NCBI RefSeq assembly: GCF_000966285.1 | Contig: NZ_KQ031391.1 | Span: 2,008,640 to 2,072,639 of the forward strand | Length of the DNA stretch: 64,000 nucleotides | Reading direction: 5' to 3' | From: Pseudofrankia sp. DC12 | GTDB lineage: Bacteria; Actinomycetota; Actinomycetes; Frankiales; Frankiaceae | Part shown: piece by piece, positions 20,636-30,819 of the stretch | How positions within the stretch are numbered: the stretch's first letter is position 1 | How the letters are laid out: each line of letters opens with the position of its first letter | Translations under genes and position numbers: made by a program | The notes under the pieces: generated by a model | What the model saw: the letters and a program-made list of their open reading frames with translations, nothing else | Told to the model about the DNA's origin: nothing | The model's database searches: none

Positions 20636-21769
20636 CTATCGGCTCCCGGCCGAGGTGACCTGGACGCCGTCGCGGTCGACGGCGAGCGGGAGGACGGCGA
20701 AGCCGGGCGCGGGCACGCCAACCGCGGCGGCGGCCTGCCCACCTCCAACGGCGAGTGCGAGCACGGTCGGGCCGGAGCCGGAGAGCACGCTCGCCACGCC
20801 CGCAGCCCGCAGCCGTTCGACGAGCGCGGCCGACTCGGGCACGGCGGGCAGCCGGTACGGCTGGTGCAGCCGGTCCTCGGTGGCCGCCAGCATCAGCCGG
20901 CCGCGCGCGCCGACGTCGGCCGCCGGTTCGCCCAGGGTGCCCGGCGTGGCTACGGGCGAGGTGAGCGCGAGGGCGAGCAGACCGGCGCGGCCGGCCGAGA
21001 ACGACGCGTCCGCGTGTGCCAGCCGTTCCGGCAGCCGGCCACGGGAGTCCGCGGTCGACGTTCGGACCGACGGCACGAACGCGACCGGGCGCAGCTCGGT
21101 GACCGGCTCGGCGCGGTGGACCGCCACGCCATCGGGCCCGGTCCAGGCGACGGTGAAGCCGCCGAACAGCGCGGCGGCGACGTTGTCCGGGTGCCCCTCG
21201 ATCGCGGTCGCCACCCGCAGTGCCCCGGACCGGTCGAACGCGTTGGCCCCGCTGGTGAGGCCGCCATCGGCGGGCGAACCTGAGGTGCCATCCGCGCCGG
21301 CCAAGTACGCGGCAGGGTCGAGAGCCCAGGCGGCGGCCACGCCGGCGACGATCGCAGCGGCGGACGAGCCGAGACCGCGGCCGTGCGGGATCCGGTTGAC
21401 GCAGCGCACCTCCAGGCCCGGCTGCGGCCGGCCCAGCTCGTCGAACGTGGCGCGGATAGCGCCCACGACCAGGTTGTCCTCGCCGTCGGAGACCTGCTCG
21501 GCGCCCGTGACGCTGACCGAGAGTCCGTGACGGCGCAGCGTCACCTCGACGTCGTCGTAGTAGCCGAGGGCCAGCCCGTAGGCGTCGAAGCCCGGGCCGA
21601 GGTTCGCGCTCGTGGCCGGCACCCGGACCCGGACGCCGACACTCGGCCCGTCCTCGTCCAGCTCAGCGCCCGGCTGCCCAGCGGTGGGCGCCGCGCCGCT
21701 CGCCGCCGTCATGGCATCAGCCAGGCCCGCCGCCCCGCTGGCGGACGAGCGGCCGAAGACCCCGGTCAA
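20636..21769 (-). CDS. thrB: Homoserine kinase
   Basis: GHMP-family kinase that phosphorylates homoserine for threonine synthesis, 377 residues. VRVPATSANLGPGFD marks the N-terminal strand, and the phosphate-binding loop is IPHGRGLGSSAAAIVAG. The first ~45 residues are Ala/Gly-rich and unconserved, so a start at an internal ATG (for example codon 20) is possible. It lies 64 bases after thrC in the hom-thrC-thrB order. Confidence 0.93.
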   Translation of the reverse strand: MTGVFGRSSASGAAGLADAMTAASGAAPTAGQPGAELDEDGPSVGVRVRVPATSANLGPGFDAYGLALGYYDDVEVTLRRHGLSVSVTGAEQVSDGEDNLVVGAIRATFDELGRPQPGLEVRCVNRIPHGRGLGSSAAAIVAGVAAAWALDPAAYLAGADGTSGSPADGGLTSGANAFDRSGALRVATAIEGHPDNVAAALFGGFTVAWTGPDGVAVHRAEPVTELRPVAFVPSVRTSTADSRGRLPERLAHADASFSAGRAGLLALALTSPVATPGTLGEPAADVGARGRLMLAATEDRLHQPYRLPAVPESAALVERLRAAGVASVLSGSGPTVLALAVGGGQAAAAVGVPAPGFAVLPLAVDRDGVQVTSAGSR

Positions 21770-21833
21770 GGCCTGGCCCGGTCCGTCGCCACCAAGGGCC
21801 GTCGCACCAGGACCGGCGCGGAAGGGGCAGGGG

Positions 21834-23000
21834 TCACCGCCGCAGCCCGAGCGCCTCGGCCGCGCCAGCGACGGTCGGCCGGATGGTCTCCGGCTTGGCC
21901 GCGCCGCTGATCGCCCAGTCGGGGTCCTTCAGCCCGTTGCCGGTGACCGTGCACACGATCCGCTGGCCTGGGTCGATCGTGCCGGCCTCGTGCGCGGCGA
22001 GCAGCCCGGCGACGCTGGCGGCACTGGACGGCTCGACAAACACGCCCTCGGTGCGGGCGAGCAGCCGGTAGGCGGCCAGGATCTGCCGGTCGTTCACCGC
22101 GTCGATCAGCCCGCCGGACGAGTCCCGCGCGTCGACGGCGAAGTCCCAGGAGGCCGGGTTGCCGATCCGGATCGCGGTCGCGATCGTCTGCGGCGAGGTG
22201 ACGACGCTGCCGCGCACGATCGGCGCGGCGCCGGCGGCCTGGAAGCCGAACATCCGCGGCCGCCCGGTGCCCGCTTCCTTGTCCGCCTCCAGGTATCCGC
22301 GCCAGTAGGCGGTGATGTTGCCCGCGTTCCCGACGGGAAGGCAGTGGATGTCGGGGGCCGCCCCGAGCGCCTCGATGATCTCGAAAGACGCGGTCTTCTG
22401 GCCCTCGAGCCGCAGCGGGTTGACCGAGTTGACCAGCGTCACCGGGTAGGCCTCGGCCAGGTCCCTCGCCACCCGCAGGCAGTCGTCGAACGAGCCGTCG
22501 AGCTGCAGCAGCCGGGAGCCGTGCACCAGCGCCTGAGCCATCTTGCCCAGCGCGATCTTCCCGCTCGGGACCAGCACGGCGCAGATCATCCCGGCCCGCG
22601 CCGCGTAGGCCGCCGCCGAGGCGCTGGTGTTGCCGGTGGACGCGCAGATGACGGCCTTGGAGCCCTCGCCGGCGGCGGCGCTGATCGCCATCGTCATGCC
22701 GCGGTCCTTGAACGAGCCGGTCGGGTTCGCGCCCTCGACCTTCAGATGCACGTCGCAGCCGGTGACCTCGGACAGGTGGCTGGCGGGGACGAGCGGGGTG
22801 CCGCCCTCCAGCAGGGTGATGACCGGGGCGTCCGCCGGCAGCGGGAGCCGGTCGCGGTACTCCTCGATGATCCCGCGCCAGGGCCGGCGGGCCGGCCGGC
22901 CCGGCCCGGCGAACAGGTTCGACGCACCGGCGATGTCCACTCCTGCGCTCCCGTTCGTGTGCCCGTCCACCGGCCGCGCCGATGACGTGGTGGTGGTCAT
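21834..23000 (-). CDS. thrC: Threonine synthase
   Basis: PLP-dependent lyase converting O-phosphohomoserine to threonine, 388 residues. The PLP lysine is in [12 protein letters not shown], and the phosphate cradle in [10 protein letters not shown]. The N-terminal ~35 residues are variable. Its ATG overlaps the hom stop by four bases (ATGA), so hom and thrC are translationally coupled. Confidence 0.95.
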   Translation of the reverse strand: MTTTTSSARPVDGHTNGSAGVDIAGASNLFAGPGRPARRPWRGIIEEYRDRLPLPADAPVITLLEGGTPLVPASHLSEVTGCDVHLKVEGANPTGSFKDRGMTMAISAAAGEGSKAVICASTGNTSASAAAYAARAGMICAVLVPSGKIALGKMAQALVHGSRLLQLDGSFDDCLRVARDLAEAYPVTLVNSVNPLRLEGQKTASFEIIEALGAAPDIHCLPVGNAGNITAYWRGYLEADKEAGTGRPRMFGFQAAGAAPIVRGSVVTSPQTIATAIRIGNPASWDFAVDARDSSGGLIDAVNDRQILAAYRLLARTEGVFVEPSSAASVAGLLAAHEAGTIDPGQRIVCTVTGNGLKDPDWAISGAAKPETIRPTVAGAAEALGLRR

Positions 23001-24280
23001 GGCTCACCTCCCTCGACCCGCAGCACCCCGGCCACCGCGCGGACGATGTCCAGGTTCCGCAGGTCCTCAACTGTCGCCGCCAGCGCGGAGTCCGCGGCGG
23101 CGTGGGTCACCAGCACCAGGCTGGCATCGTCGCCTCGGCCCTCCTGCCGCACGCTGCGGATGGACACGCCGTGGTGCGCGAACGCGCCGGCCACCGTGGC
23201 CAGGACACCGGTCTTGTCCGTGACGTCGAGATTGACGTGGTAACTGGTGATGGTCTCACCCATCGGAAGGACGGGCAGGTCGGCGTAGGCGGACTCCCCC
23301 GGGCCGCGTCGGCCGGCGACCCGGTTGCGGGCGACCGCGACGAGGTCACCGAGCACCGCCGACGCCGTCGGCGAGCCACCGGCGCCCCGGCCGTAGAACA
23401 TCAGCTGCCCGGCGGCCTCCGCCTCGACGAACACCGCGTTGAACGCCTCGCGAACACTGGCCAGCGGGTGGGAGCGGGGCACCATCGCCGGGTGCACCCG
23501 GACGCTCACCCCCTGCCGTTCGGAGGAGCGCTCGGCGATGGCCAGCGCCTTCACGGTGCAGCCCATCGCCTTGGCGCTCGCGATGTCGGCGGCGGTGACG
23601 GTCGCGATGCCCTCGCGGTGCACGTCGGCGAGCGTGACCCGGGTGTGGAACGCGAGCTGGGCGAGGATCGCCGCCTTGGCCGCGGCGTCGTAGCCGTCGA
23701 TGTCGGCTGTCGGGTCGGCCTCCGCATAGCCGAGGGCGCTCGCCTCGTCCAGCGCGTCGGTGAAGGACGCGCCGGTCTCATCCATCCTGGTGAGGATGTA
23801 GTTCGTGGTGCCGTTGACGATGCCCAGCACCCGACGGACCCGGTCGCCGGCGAGGCTCTCGCGCAACGGCCGCAGCAGCGGTATCGCCCCGGCGACCGCG
23901 GCCTCGTAGTACAGGTCGACGTCGGCCGCCGTGGCCGCGTCGTGCAGGGTCGAGCCGTCCGAGGCGAGCAGCGCCTTGTTCGCGCTGACGACGGACTTCC
24001 CGGCGTCGAGGGCCGCGAGCAGCCAGGTACGGACCGGCTCGATGCCCCCGACGACCTCGACGACGATGTCCACGTCGTCGCGGGCGACCAGCCCGGCGGC
24101 GTCGGTGCTGAACAGCTCCGGCCCGACCGGGACGTCCCGGTCGCGGTCGAGGCGCCGCACGGCGATGCCGGCGAGCTCCAGCGGCTCACCGACCCGCGCC
24201 GTGAGGTCGGCGGCCTGCTCGACCAGCAGCCGTGCCACCTCGGAGCCGACGACGCCACAGCCCAGCAGCGCGACCTTCAT
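22997..24280 (-). CDS. hom: Homoserine dehydrogenase
   Basis: NAD(P)H-dependent enzyme reducing aspartate semialdehyde to homoserine, the branch point to threonine and methionine, 427 residues. The Rossmann start [17 protein letters not shown], the segment SANKALLA, and the catalytic region [10 protein letters not shown] and [19 protein letters not shown] are typical. A C-terminal ACT domain (from about residue 350, [15 protein letters not shown]) suggests threonine feedback. It overlaps the lysA stop by four bases. Confidence 0.96.
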   Translation of the reverse strand: MKVALLGCGVVGSEVARLLVEQAADLTARVGEPLELAGIAVRRLDRDRDVPVGPELFSTDAAGLVARDDVDIVVEVVGGIEPVRTWLLAALDAGKSVVSANKALLASDGSTLHDAATAADVDLYYEAAVAGAIPLLRPLRESLAGDRVRRVLGIVNGTTNYILTRMDETGASFTDALDEASALGYAEADPTADIDGYDAAAKAAILAQLAFHTRVTLADVHREGIATVTAADIASAKAMGCTVKALAIAERSSERQGVSVRVHPAMVPRSHPLASVREAFNAVFVEAEAAGQLMFYGRGAGGSPTASAVLGDLVAVARNRVAGRRGPGESAYADLPVLPMGETITSYHVNLDVTDKTGVLATVAGAFAHHGVSIRSVRQEGRGDDASLVLVTHAAADSALAATVEDLRNLDIVRAVAGVLRVEGGEP

Positions 24281-25719
24281 CGCCTGGCCTCCCCCGGTTT
24301 CGGCCCGGCGGCGTCCGCGCCGGCCGGATCGTCGACGTCCAGGCGCAGCAGGTCGTCCTCCGTCTCACGCCGGACGACGACCCGCGCGACGCCGGCGCGG
24401 ACGGCGACGACCGGTGGGCGGCCGACGTGGTTGTAGTTGCTGGCCATCGAGCGGTGGTAGGCGCCGGTGGCCGGGATGGCAAGCAGGTCGCCGGGCGCGA
24501 CGTCGGCGGGCAGCGACACGTCGTGCGCCACCACGTCGCCGGACTCGCAGTGCTTCCCGACCAGGGTGACGACGTGGTGCTCGGCCGCGCCCGGGCGCGA
24601 GACCAGCCGGGCAGTGTAGCGGGCGTCGTAGAGGGCGGTGCGGATGTTGTCGCTCATGCCGCCGTCCACGCTGACGTAGGTGCGCAGGCCGGGCAGCTCC
24701 TTGACGGTGCCGACGCGGTAGAGGGTGATCGTGGTCGGGCCGGCCATCGCCCGGCCCGGCTCGACCGCCAGCCGCGGAACGGCGAGCCCAGCGCTCGCGC
24801 ACTCCTTGCCGACGATCGTGTGCAGCCGGTCGGCGACGTCCGCGACCGGCAGCGGCGCGTCCTCGCCCGTGTAGGCGATGCCCAGGCCGCCGCCGAGGTC
24901 GAGCTCGGGCAGCTCGACGCCGTGGGTGTCGCGGACGGTGGCGAGCAGGCCGACCATCCGGTGCGCGGCCAGGCCGAAACCGGCCGTGTCGAAGATCTGC
25001 GAGCCGATGTGGGCGTGCAGGCCGACAAGCTCCAGCCCGTCCGCGGCGGCCAGCACCCGGCCGATGGCGGCGAGCGCGGCGCCGCTGGCCAGCGAGAAGC
25101 CGAACTTCTGGTCCTCCTGGCCGGTGGCGATGTACTCGTGGGTGTGCGCCTCGACGCCCGGGGTGACGCGGATCAGCACACGCTGGCGGACCCCCGCGGC
25201 GCGGGCCACGGAGGAGAGCCGCTCGATCTCGGCGAAGGAGTCGAGCACGATCCTGCCCACGCCGTAGGCGACCGCCCGGCGCAGCTCCTCGACGGACTTG
25301 TTGTTGCCGTGGAAGAGCAGCCGGGCCGGCGGGAAGTCCACCGACGCGGCGACGGCCAGCTCGCCGCCGGTGCAGACGTCCAGGCTGAGCCCCTCGTCCG
25401 CGACCCAGCGGGCCACCGCCCGGCACAGGAAGGCCTTGCCGGCGTAGTACACGTCCCCGTCCGGGAAGCCGGACCGCCACGCCTGCGCGCGGGCCCGGAA
25501 GTCGTCCTCGTCGAGGAAGAAGGCCGGCGTGCCGAACTCGTCCGCCAGCTCGTCGACCCGCAGGCCACCGACCCGCAGCACCCCGTCGGAGTCGAGCGCG
25601 GCCGTGGCCGGCCACACCTGTTCCTCCAACGGCGCCACGGGTGTCGCCACCGGCGTCGTCGCCAAGGCGCCCGAGGCTTGCGACATCACATTCACATCCA
25701 TTCGGGGCCCAGAAATCAC
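24277..25719 (-). CDS. lysA: Diaminopimelate decarboxylase
   Basis: PLP enzyme converting meso-diaminopimelate to lysine, 480 residues. Key blocks are VYYAGKAF (PLP lysine), [15 protein letters not shown] and [10 protein letters not shown]. The start is uncertain: GTG 25719 opens the longest frame, while ATG 25701 and ATG 25686 lie inside the unconserved N-terminus and none has a clear ribosome site. The operon order lysA-hom-thrC-thrB is standard in actinobacteria. Confidence 0.94.
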   Translation of the reverse strand: MISGPRMDVNVMSQASGALATTPVATPVAPLEEQVWPATAALDSDGVLRVGGLRVDELADEFGTPAFFLDEDDFRARAQAWRSGFPDGDVYYAGKAFLCRAVARWVADEGLSLDVCTGGELAVAASVDFPPARLLFHGNNKSVEELRRAVAYGVGRIVLDSFAEIERLSSVARAAGVRQRVLIRVTPGVEAHTHEYIATGQEDQKFGFSLASGAALAAIGRVLAAADGLELVGLHAHIGSQIFDTAGFGLAAHRMVGLLATVRDTHGVELPELDLGGGLGIAYTGEDAPLPVADVADRLHTIVGKECASAGLAVPRLAVEPGRAMAGPTTITLYRVGTVKELPGLRTYVSVDGGMSDNIRTALYDARYTARLVSRPGAAEHHVVTLVGKHCESGDVVAHDVSLPADVAPGDLLAIPATGAYHRSMASNYNHVGRPPVVAVRAGVARVVVRRETEDDLLRLDVDDPAGADAAGPKPGEARR

Positions 25720-25759
25720 AGTTGGGCCTAGCTGTCACATTCGGGTCTAGCGCTCAGGG

Positions 25760-27436
25760 TCACATGCGTTCCGGGGCCGAGACGCCCAGCAGCCGCAGCC
25801 CGTTCGCGAGAACCACCTTCGTGGCCTCGACCAGCAGCAGCCGGGCACCGGTCAGCGGCGTCGGCTCCTCGTCCCCGCGCGGCAGGACTCGGCAGGCGTC
25901 GTTGAACCGGTGATAGGTGCCGGCCAGCTCCTCCAGGTACCGGGCTACCCGGTGCGGCGCCCGCAACGACGCGGCCGACGCGACCACGGTCGGCAGCTCG
26001 CCGAGCGCCCGCAGCAGGTCACCCTCTCGGGGATGCTCCAGCAGCGACACGTCGATCCCGTCGAGGACCGCGCCCGGACCGTCCGCCGGGGTGATCCCCA
26101 ACGCGGCGGCGTTGCGCAGCAGCGAGGCGATCCTCGCGTGCGCGTACTGGACGTAGAACACCGGGTTGTCGTTCGTCTGCTTCGCGATCAGGTCGAGGTC
26201 GAGGTCGAGCGACGAGTCGAGAGACGAGCGGACCAGCGAGTAACGAGCGGCGTCCACGCCGACGACGTCGACCAGGTCGGCAAGCGTGAGGAAGTTGCCG
26301 GCCCGCTTGGACATCTTCACCGGCTCGCCGCCCTGCGTCAGCGTCACCAGCTGGCCGATGATCACGTCAAGCGACTCGTTCGGGTCGTCGCCGTAGCAGG
26401 CCGCGAGGGCCTTGAGCCGGCCGACGTAGCCGTGGTGGTCGGCGCCGAGCAGCATGACGATCTTCTCGAAGCCCCGGCGGCGCTTGTCCCGGTAGTACGC
26501 CGCGTCGGCCGTGAAATAGGTGGGCTGACCGTCCGACTTGATCAGCGCGCGATCCTTGTCGTCGCCGAAGTCGGTGGTGCGCAGGAACACCGCGCCGTCC
26601 GCCTCGTAGACGTGGCCCTGGGCCCGCAGGTCGACGACCGCCGCCTCGAGCTCGCCTGCGTCATGCATCGAGCGCTCGGACTTCCAGACGTCGAAGTGGA
26701 CGCCGAAGCCTTCGAGCGTGGCGGTGATCTCGGCCAGCATCAGCGCGAGCCCGTCCCGGGTCGTGACGGCGAGCGCGGCCGCGTCGTCCCCGGCCAGGAG
26801 GCCGGGGTGCTCCGCCAGCAGGCTCGCGGCGATCTCCGCGATGTACGCGCCGTGGTAGCCGTCCTCGGGCGTCGGCTCGCCCTTCGCCGCGGCCAGCACC
26901 GACGCGCCGAACCGGGCGATCTGCACGCCGGCGTCGTTGACGTAGTACTCGGCGGCCGTGTCGTAGCCAGCCGCGTCGAAGATGCGCACCAGCGCGTCGC
27001 CCACCGCGGCCCACCGGGTCGAGGCGAGGGTGACCGGGCCGGTCGGGTTCGCCGAGACGAACTCGACGTTCACCCGGGTCCCCCTGCGCTCGGGCGCCCG
27101 GCCGTAGGCCTCGCTGGCCCGCACGATCGTGCGGGCCAGCTCGCCGAGCGCGTCCGAGGCAAGCTTGATGTTCAGGAAGCCGGGGCCGGCCACGTCGACC
27201 GTCGCGACTCCCGGGTCCTTGCGCAGCCGGTCCGCGAGCAGCTCGGCGACCTCGCGCGGGGGTCGCCGGGCCGCCTTCGCGAGCTGGAGCGCCGCCGGGG
27301 AGGCGTAGTCGCCGTGCTCCGGGTTCTTCGGGCGCTCCACCGGAACCGTCACGGGGACGGCGACGTCGATCGCACCGTCCGCCACCGCGGCGCGGACGGC
27401 CGACACGATGACGTCGGCAAGGTCGGCGGGAGTCAT
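25760..27436 (-). CDS. argS: Arginyl-tRNA synthetase with altered HIGH motif
   Basis: Class I synthetase charging tRNA-Arg, 558 residues. The KMSKS loop is intact ([10 protein letters not shown]), as are the family segments [13 protein letters not shown] and [11 protein letters not shown] and the C-terminal anticodon-binding domain ending in [11 protein letters not shown]. The HIGH-box position reads [18 protein letters not shown]; homologues I recall have H-[IV]-G-[HG] where this protein has T-L-A-S. It lies just upstream of lysA. The gene otherwise looks complete and is presumably functional. Confidence 0.93.
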   Translation of the reverse strand: MTPADLADVIVSAVRAAVADGAIDVAVPVTVPVERPKNPEHGDYASPAALQLAKAARRPPREVAELLADRLRKDPGVATVDVAGPGFLNIKLASDALGELARTIVRASEAYGRAPERRGTRVNVEFVSANPTGPVTLASTRWAAVGDALVRIFDAAGYDTAAEYYVNDAGVQIARFGASVLAAAKGEPTPEDGYHGAYIAEIAASLLAEHPGLLAGDDAAALAVTTRDGLALMLAEITATLEGFGVHFDVWKSERSMHDAGELEAAVVDLRAQGHVYEADGAVFLRTTDFGDDKDRALIKSDGQPTYFTADAAYYRDKRRRGFEKIVMLLGADHHGYVGRLKALAACYGDDPNESLDVIIGQLVTLTQGGEPVKMSKRAGNFLTLADLVDVVGVDAARYSLVRSSLDSSLDLDLDLIAKQTNDNPVFYVQYAHARIASLLRNAAALGITPADGPGAVLDGIDVSLLEHPREGDLLRALGELPTVVASAASLRAPHRVARYLEELAGTYHRFNDACRVLPRGDEEPTPLTGARLLLVEATKVVLANGLRLLGVSAPERM

Positions 27437-27551
27437 GCCGCGATGCTATCGGCGCGGTCGGACAGTAGTCGCCGGCACAAATCCGGGCGTGAGGCCGAGT
27501 CCGCCCGGCGCGGCGGGCCGCGGAGCCTCGGGGCGGCCTTCGCGAGCGGCC

Positions 27552-27587
27552 GCCGGGCCGTCAGGAGCGCCCGTGCACCAGCCCGGC
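27552..27587 (-). terminator. Candidate terminator after the response regulator
   Basis: GCCGGGC (27552-27558) pairs with GCCCGGC (27581-27587) across a 22-base loop, nine bases beyond the stop of the response-regulator gene. GC-rich background makes such pairs common, so this is tentative. Confidence 0.3.
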
Positions 27588-27595
27588 CCGCGGGC

Positions 27596-27982
27596 TCAGA
27601 CGCGCTGTCCCGCGACCAGTCGCTGCACCACGCCGACCAGGTCGTCCGGGTCGAACGGCTTGGTCAGGTAGTAGTCGACCCCGACCCGGGCGCCGCGGCG
27701 CAGGTCCGCCTCGCGGGTGGCGGCGGTCAGCACGACGAGCTTGATGTCCGCGGTCGCCGGGTCCTCCCGCAGCCGGCTCGCGACCTCCCAGCCGTCGACC
27801 CGAGGCATCATGATGTCCAACGTCACCACGGCCGGAGCGATCTCACGGATGCGTTCCAGGCAGTCCTGGCCGTCCACCGCCTCATGGACCTCGAAACCCT
27901 CCAGCTCCAGGTTCACGACCACGAGCTGGCGCAGCGTCGGGTCGTCGTCGACGACCAGGACACGCGGGGGTTCAAGGTGCAC
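27596..27982 (-). CDS. Single-domain response regulator (CheY-like)
   Basis: A 128-residue receiver domain with no output domain. All phosphorylation-site residues are visible: the acidic pair in VLVVDDDP, the phosphoacceptor Asp in VVTLDIMMP, Thr in VVLTAAT and Lys in YLTKPFD. It would accept phosphate from an unlinked histidine kinase and act by protein contact. No kinase gene is nearby. It ends a core region and stands divergently to tRNA-Arg. Confidence 0.9.
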   Translation of the reverse strand: MHLEPPRVLVVDDDPTLRQLVVVNLELEGFEVHEAVDGQDCLERIREIAPAVVTLDIMMPRVDGWEVASRLREDPATADIKLVVLTAATREADLRRGARVGVDYYLTKPFDPDDLVGVVQRLVAGQRV

Positions 27983-28101
27983 GGCGGAAGCTTACGGCGA
28001 GCCCGCGCCCCGGTCCGGCGATCGGACCTGGTACGGTATGCCTCGTTGCCAAGGCGATCCGGCGGCGGGACCGTATGTTCGAGGCGGTCCGCGGCTTGTA
28101 C

Positions 28102-28173
28102 GCCCCCGTAGCTCAGGGGATAGAGCACTGCCCTCCGGAGGCAGGTGCGCAGGTTCGAATCCTGCCGGGGGCA
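28102..28173 (+). tRNA. tRNA-Arg (anticodon CCG)
   Basis: Full cloverleaf can be drawn: acceptor stem GCCCCCG (28102-28108) with CGGGGGC (28166-28172), discriminator A 28173, anticodon stem CTGCC/GGCAG with loop CTCCGGA and anticodon CCG at 28135-28137, and T-arm GCAGG-TTCGAAT-CCTGC. CCA is not encoded. It reads CGG codons. A recombinase relic abuts its 3' end, making it a likely former integration site. Confidence 0.97.
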
Positions 28174-28921
28174 CTCCGTAGAAGGAGGCAACCTTCTGCG
28201 AGATTTTGACCATGCCTGTGTCCCTCCACCCTGTTTCCTCCTGCCGGTCGGTCTCATCGGGCCGACTCGGTTCTACAGTCATGGCTTGACGTGCAATCTT
28301 TGCGGCGGGTTGTACGGTCTCGCCTCGAAGCGTGATGCGACAGGTGGCCCTGCTGGTGTAGCGGTTGTAGCGGATCTCGAACCGGAGCGCCTCGAAGAGG
28401 CGGCGGTTCAGGTCGTCCGGCAGCCCTGCGAGGTCGATCTTCCCGATCCGCTTCTTGTGATCGTCGGCGTGGTCGTGACTGGTTGTGATCGTGCTGGCGA
28501 GGAGGTCGCGGCGGTACCCGCCGAACACACATTCCGCGAGGAAGATGTTGATGCCGTCGAGCAGGTGCTCCTCGCGGCGCGAGAAACTCGATGCGCCTGG
28601 GTGCCCGGACGGGACGTATCCCTTCTTCGGGGCGCACACGTAGTAGCTGACCTTCGCGTGGGTCTTGCCGTACATCCGCCGCCCGCACAGCTCGCAGAAG
28701 ATGTAGCTGCGTAGCCGGTAGACCCTTTTGGTCTGGGGGTGCCGGTTGACGCCGCCTTCGCCGCGGGACCCTCTACGGTGGGCGATGATTTGTTGGGCGT
28801 CGACGAAGCCTTCGAGTGAGACGAACGCCTCATGGACCGCGCGCGGCGACCAGATCCAGTTCTCCACAGGGTTGGCACGGTTGGTGGCGGCGCCCTTACG
28901 GTTACGCCGGCACCAGACCAT
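28174..28921 (-). pseudogene. Large serine recombinase relic
   Basis: Remains of a large serine recombinase lying tail-to-tail with tRNA-Arg. The frame starts in the middle of the Recombinase domain (TGHMVWCRRNRKG, ENWIWSPRAVHEAF) and contains the zinc ribbon FCELCGRRMYG...YYVCAP and the C-terminal ECVFGGYRRDLLAS and LPDDLNRRLFEALRFEI blocks. The catalytic N-terminal resolvase domain is absent and the upstream residues lie in another frame. The long coiled coil normally found between the last two blocks is almost entirely missing (about residues 148-160). The open frame then runs antisense through the tRNA, which shows that the native stop is lost. It cannot be catalytically active. Confidence 0.8.
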
Positions 28922-29346
28922 GTGGCCGGTGTGCTTCTGTCCTTGTTTCCTGGGTTGGCTCTTTCATGCGCCACGTCCGGCCGGCGGGTCGAATATTCCC
29001 TCGGCGGTGATCCCCGCAATGGTCAGGTCGTGAGAGACGCGGTCGCGGCCGATGGCGACATAGGGGCGGCCCCGCCCGTGGGCGTCGCGGCGGGCCGTCT
29101 CGGCCACGGAGAACGGATGACCCAACGGCCGGCCGCCGAGCCGAGCGGCGGTGCCGTGGTCACGCAGCCTCCGCTCCGGCGGGGGTGTCACCTCGCAGTC
29201 CAAGGCGCCGTGCGGCAGTCCGGACCGGGCTTGGACTGGCCGACCGGCCGGCAGCCGGCGACGTGTCCCTACCCCGACATCCACAACCTACCCATTGCGC
29301 TAACGTACAGTTGCACAACAATCTGGTTGCAGATGGGAGTCTTAGC
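28922..29346. other. Gene-free gap with possible ArsR-controlled promoter
   Basis: No gene recognised. Shortly before the next gene lie TTGCGC (29295-29300) and AACAAT (29317-29322), 16 bases apart, as a possible plus-strand promoter, and a hyphenated palindrome GTTG-CA-CAAC (29310-29319) overlapping it. The ArsR-type regulator of the downstream operon may bind there. The left part may contain decayed recombinase sequence. Confidence 0.35.
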
Positions 29347-29919
29347 ATGGAGATCTTCGACGCGCTCGACGGCGCGGTCACCTCGACCGCTGGCATCATC
29401 AAGACCGTGCGCCCCGACCAGCTGGATGCCACCACACCCTGCACTGAGTGGGACGTGCGCGCGCTGCTCAACCACCTCGTCGGCACGCTGTGGCTCGGCG
29501 AGGCCCTGTTCACCGACGCCGCGCCGCGCCACCCGATGGCACCCGGCGGCCTGCCCGCCACCGACCTGGTCGGCGACGACCCGGCGACGGCGTACGCGAC
29601 CGGGTCCGCCGCGCTGCTGGCCGCGGCCCGCGTCGGCGACACCCTCACCCGCCTGCACACGACCCCGCTAGGAGACATGCCCGGCCCAGCCCTCGCGGGG
29701 CTGACCACGCTCGACATTCTCGTGCACGGCTGGGACCTCGCCACCGCCACCGGCCAGCCCGTCAGCCTCGACGATGACCTCGCCAGCCACGTCCTCGCGT
29801 TCGCCAGCCAGGCCATCACCGACGACTTCCGCGGCACCGCGATCGGGCCGGCACTCCCGGTCGCCGCGACCGCCCCGGTCACCGACCGGCTGGTGGGATT
29901 CCTCGGCCGCCAGTCATGA
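29347..29919 (+). CDS. TIGR03086/DinB-like metal-binding protein
   Basis: A 190-residue helical-bundle protein of the maleylpyruvate isomerase/TIGR03086 group (DinB superfamily). Typical blocks are CTEWDVRALLNHLVG near the N-terminus and LDILVHGWDLATATG in the middle, whose histidines would hold a metal. Related enzymes use mycothiol in transfer reactions; the substrate here is unknown. ATG 29347 is supported by GGGAG upstream. It overlaps the next gene by four bases and heads a three-gene operon. Confidence 0.8.
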   Translation: MEIFDALDGAVTSTAGIIKTVRPDQLDATTPCTEWDVRALLNHLVGTLWLGEALFTDAAPRHPMAPGGLPATDLVGDDPATAYATGSAALLAAARVGDTLTRLHTTPLGDMPGPALAGLTTLDILVHGWDLATATGQPVSLDDDLASHVLAFASQAITDDFRGTAIGPALPVAATAPVTDRLVGFLGRQS

Positions 29920-30281
29920 ACCCCGACGTGGCCCTCAAAGCGCTCGCCGAACCGAACCGGCGCGACATCCTGCGGCTGGTCTCGACCACCCCCCGGTCCG
30001 TCGGTGAGATCGCCGACCAACTCGCCATCACCTCCCAGGCCGTCTCCCGACACCTGAAGGTGCTGCACGAAGCCGGCCTGGTCGACGAGCGCCGCGAGGG
30101 CACACGTCACCTCTTCCTCGTCCGCCCCGACGGCTTCGCCGCTGTCCAGGACTTCCTCGACGACTTCTGGACCCACCACCTCGGCCAACTCAAAACCGCC
30201 CTCGAACGCCCCCGCGGGCAGCGAGAGCCGAACGAGCCGACGCCCGACGCCTCCGAACCAGGGCGGCGCCGCGATGGCTGA
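29916..30281 (+). CDS. ArsR-family transcriptional regulator
   Basis: A 121-residue winged-helix repressor. The N-terminal LKALAEPNRRDILRLV and the recognition region LAITSQAVSRHLKVLHEAGLV are classic ArsR; no metal-binding cysteine pair is visible, so it may respond to an organic ligand or to its partners. ATGA overlap with the preceding gene and an 8-base overlap with the following SRPBCC gene make this a compact operon. The grouping of ArsR with an AHSA1-type SRPBCC protein is widespread in actinobacteria. Confidence 0.92.
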   Translation: MNPDVALKALAEPNRRDILRLVSTTPRSVGEIADQLAITSQAVSRHLKVLHEAGLVDERREGTRHLFLVRPDGFAAVQDFLDDFWTHHLGQLKTALERPRGQREPNEPTPDASEPGRRRDG

Positions 30282-30768
30282 CCCCTACAGCACCGAGATC
30301 AACATTGATGCCCCCGTCGAGGACGTGTTCCGCCACCTCACCGACCCCGCTCACATGATCCGCTGGATGGGCCAGCACGCCACCCTCGACCCCAGCCCCG
30401 GCGGCACCTTCCACCTCGACGTCAACGGCGTCCCCGTCCGCGGCCACTACCGGATCGTCGAACCACCCCACCGCATCGTCGTCACCTGGGGCGTCGCCGG
30501 CAGCACCGACCTACCCCCAGGTGCGACCGAAGTCGAGTTCACTCTTGACGCCACCCCCACCGGCACCCGCCTGCGCCTCGAACACCGCAACCTGCCCGAC
30601 AGCCAGACCTCCGTCCACGCCAGCGGCTGGAACCACTTCCTGGCCCGCCTCCACCACGCCGCCACCGGCCACGACCCAGGCCCCGACCCCTGGCAGCAAC
30701 GGGCGGCCCGCCCGCCCCTGGACCGTGTAAGGAACGGCGCGACGACGGCACCTGGCGGGACTCTCTAG
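30274..30768 (+). CDS. SRPBCC/AHSA1-family protein
   Basis: A 164-residue START-like protein. Signature residues are INIDAPVEDVFRHLTDP at the N-terminus and PPHRIVVTWG in the middle, with HASGWNHFLARL in the last helix. The fold encloses a hydrophobic pocket for a small ligand; its biochemical role is unknown. It may sense or sequester the ligand that controls the ArsR protein encoded just upstream. The tail after about residue 140 is low complexity. Confidence 0.88.
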   Translation: MADPYSTEINIDAPVEDVFRHLTDPAHMIRWMGQHATLDPSPGGTFHLDVNGVPVRGHYRIVEPPHRIVVTWGVAGSTDLPPGATEVEFTLDATPTGTRLRLEHRNLPDSQTSVHASGWNHFLARLHHAATGHDPGPDPWQQRAARPPLDRVRNGATTAPGGTL

Positions 30769-30819
30769 GCTGGCTTCTAAAGGCCCGGCGCTGGCTGGGT
30801 GGTGGGAAGGGCGTCCGCG

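Noticed and set aside
27992-28173. Protein tail read antisense through tRNA-Arg
   Set aside because: It is the reverse translation of the tRNA gene, a common annotation artefact, not a coding region.
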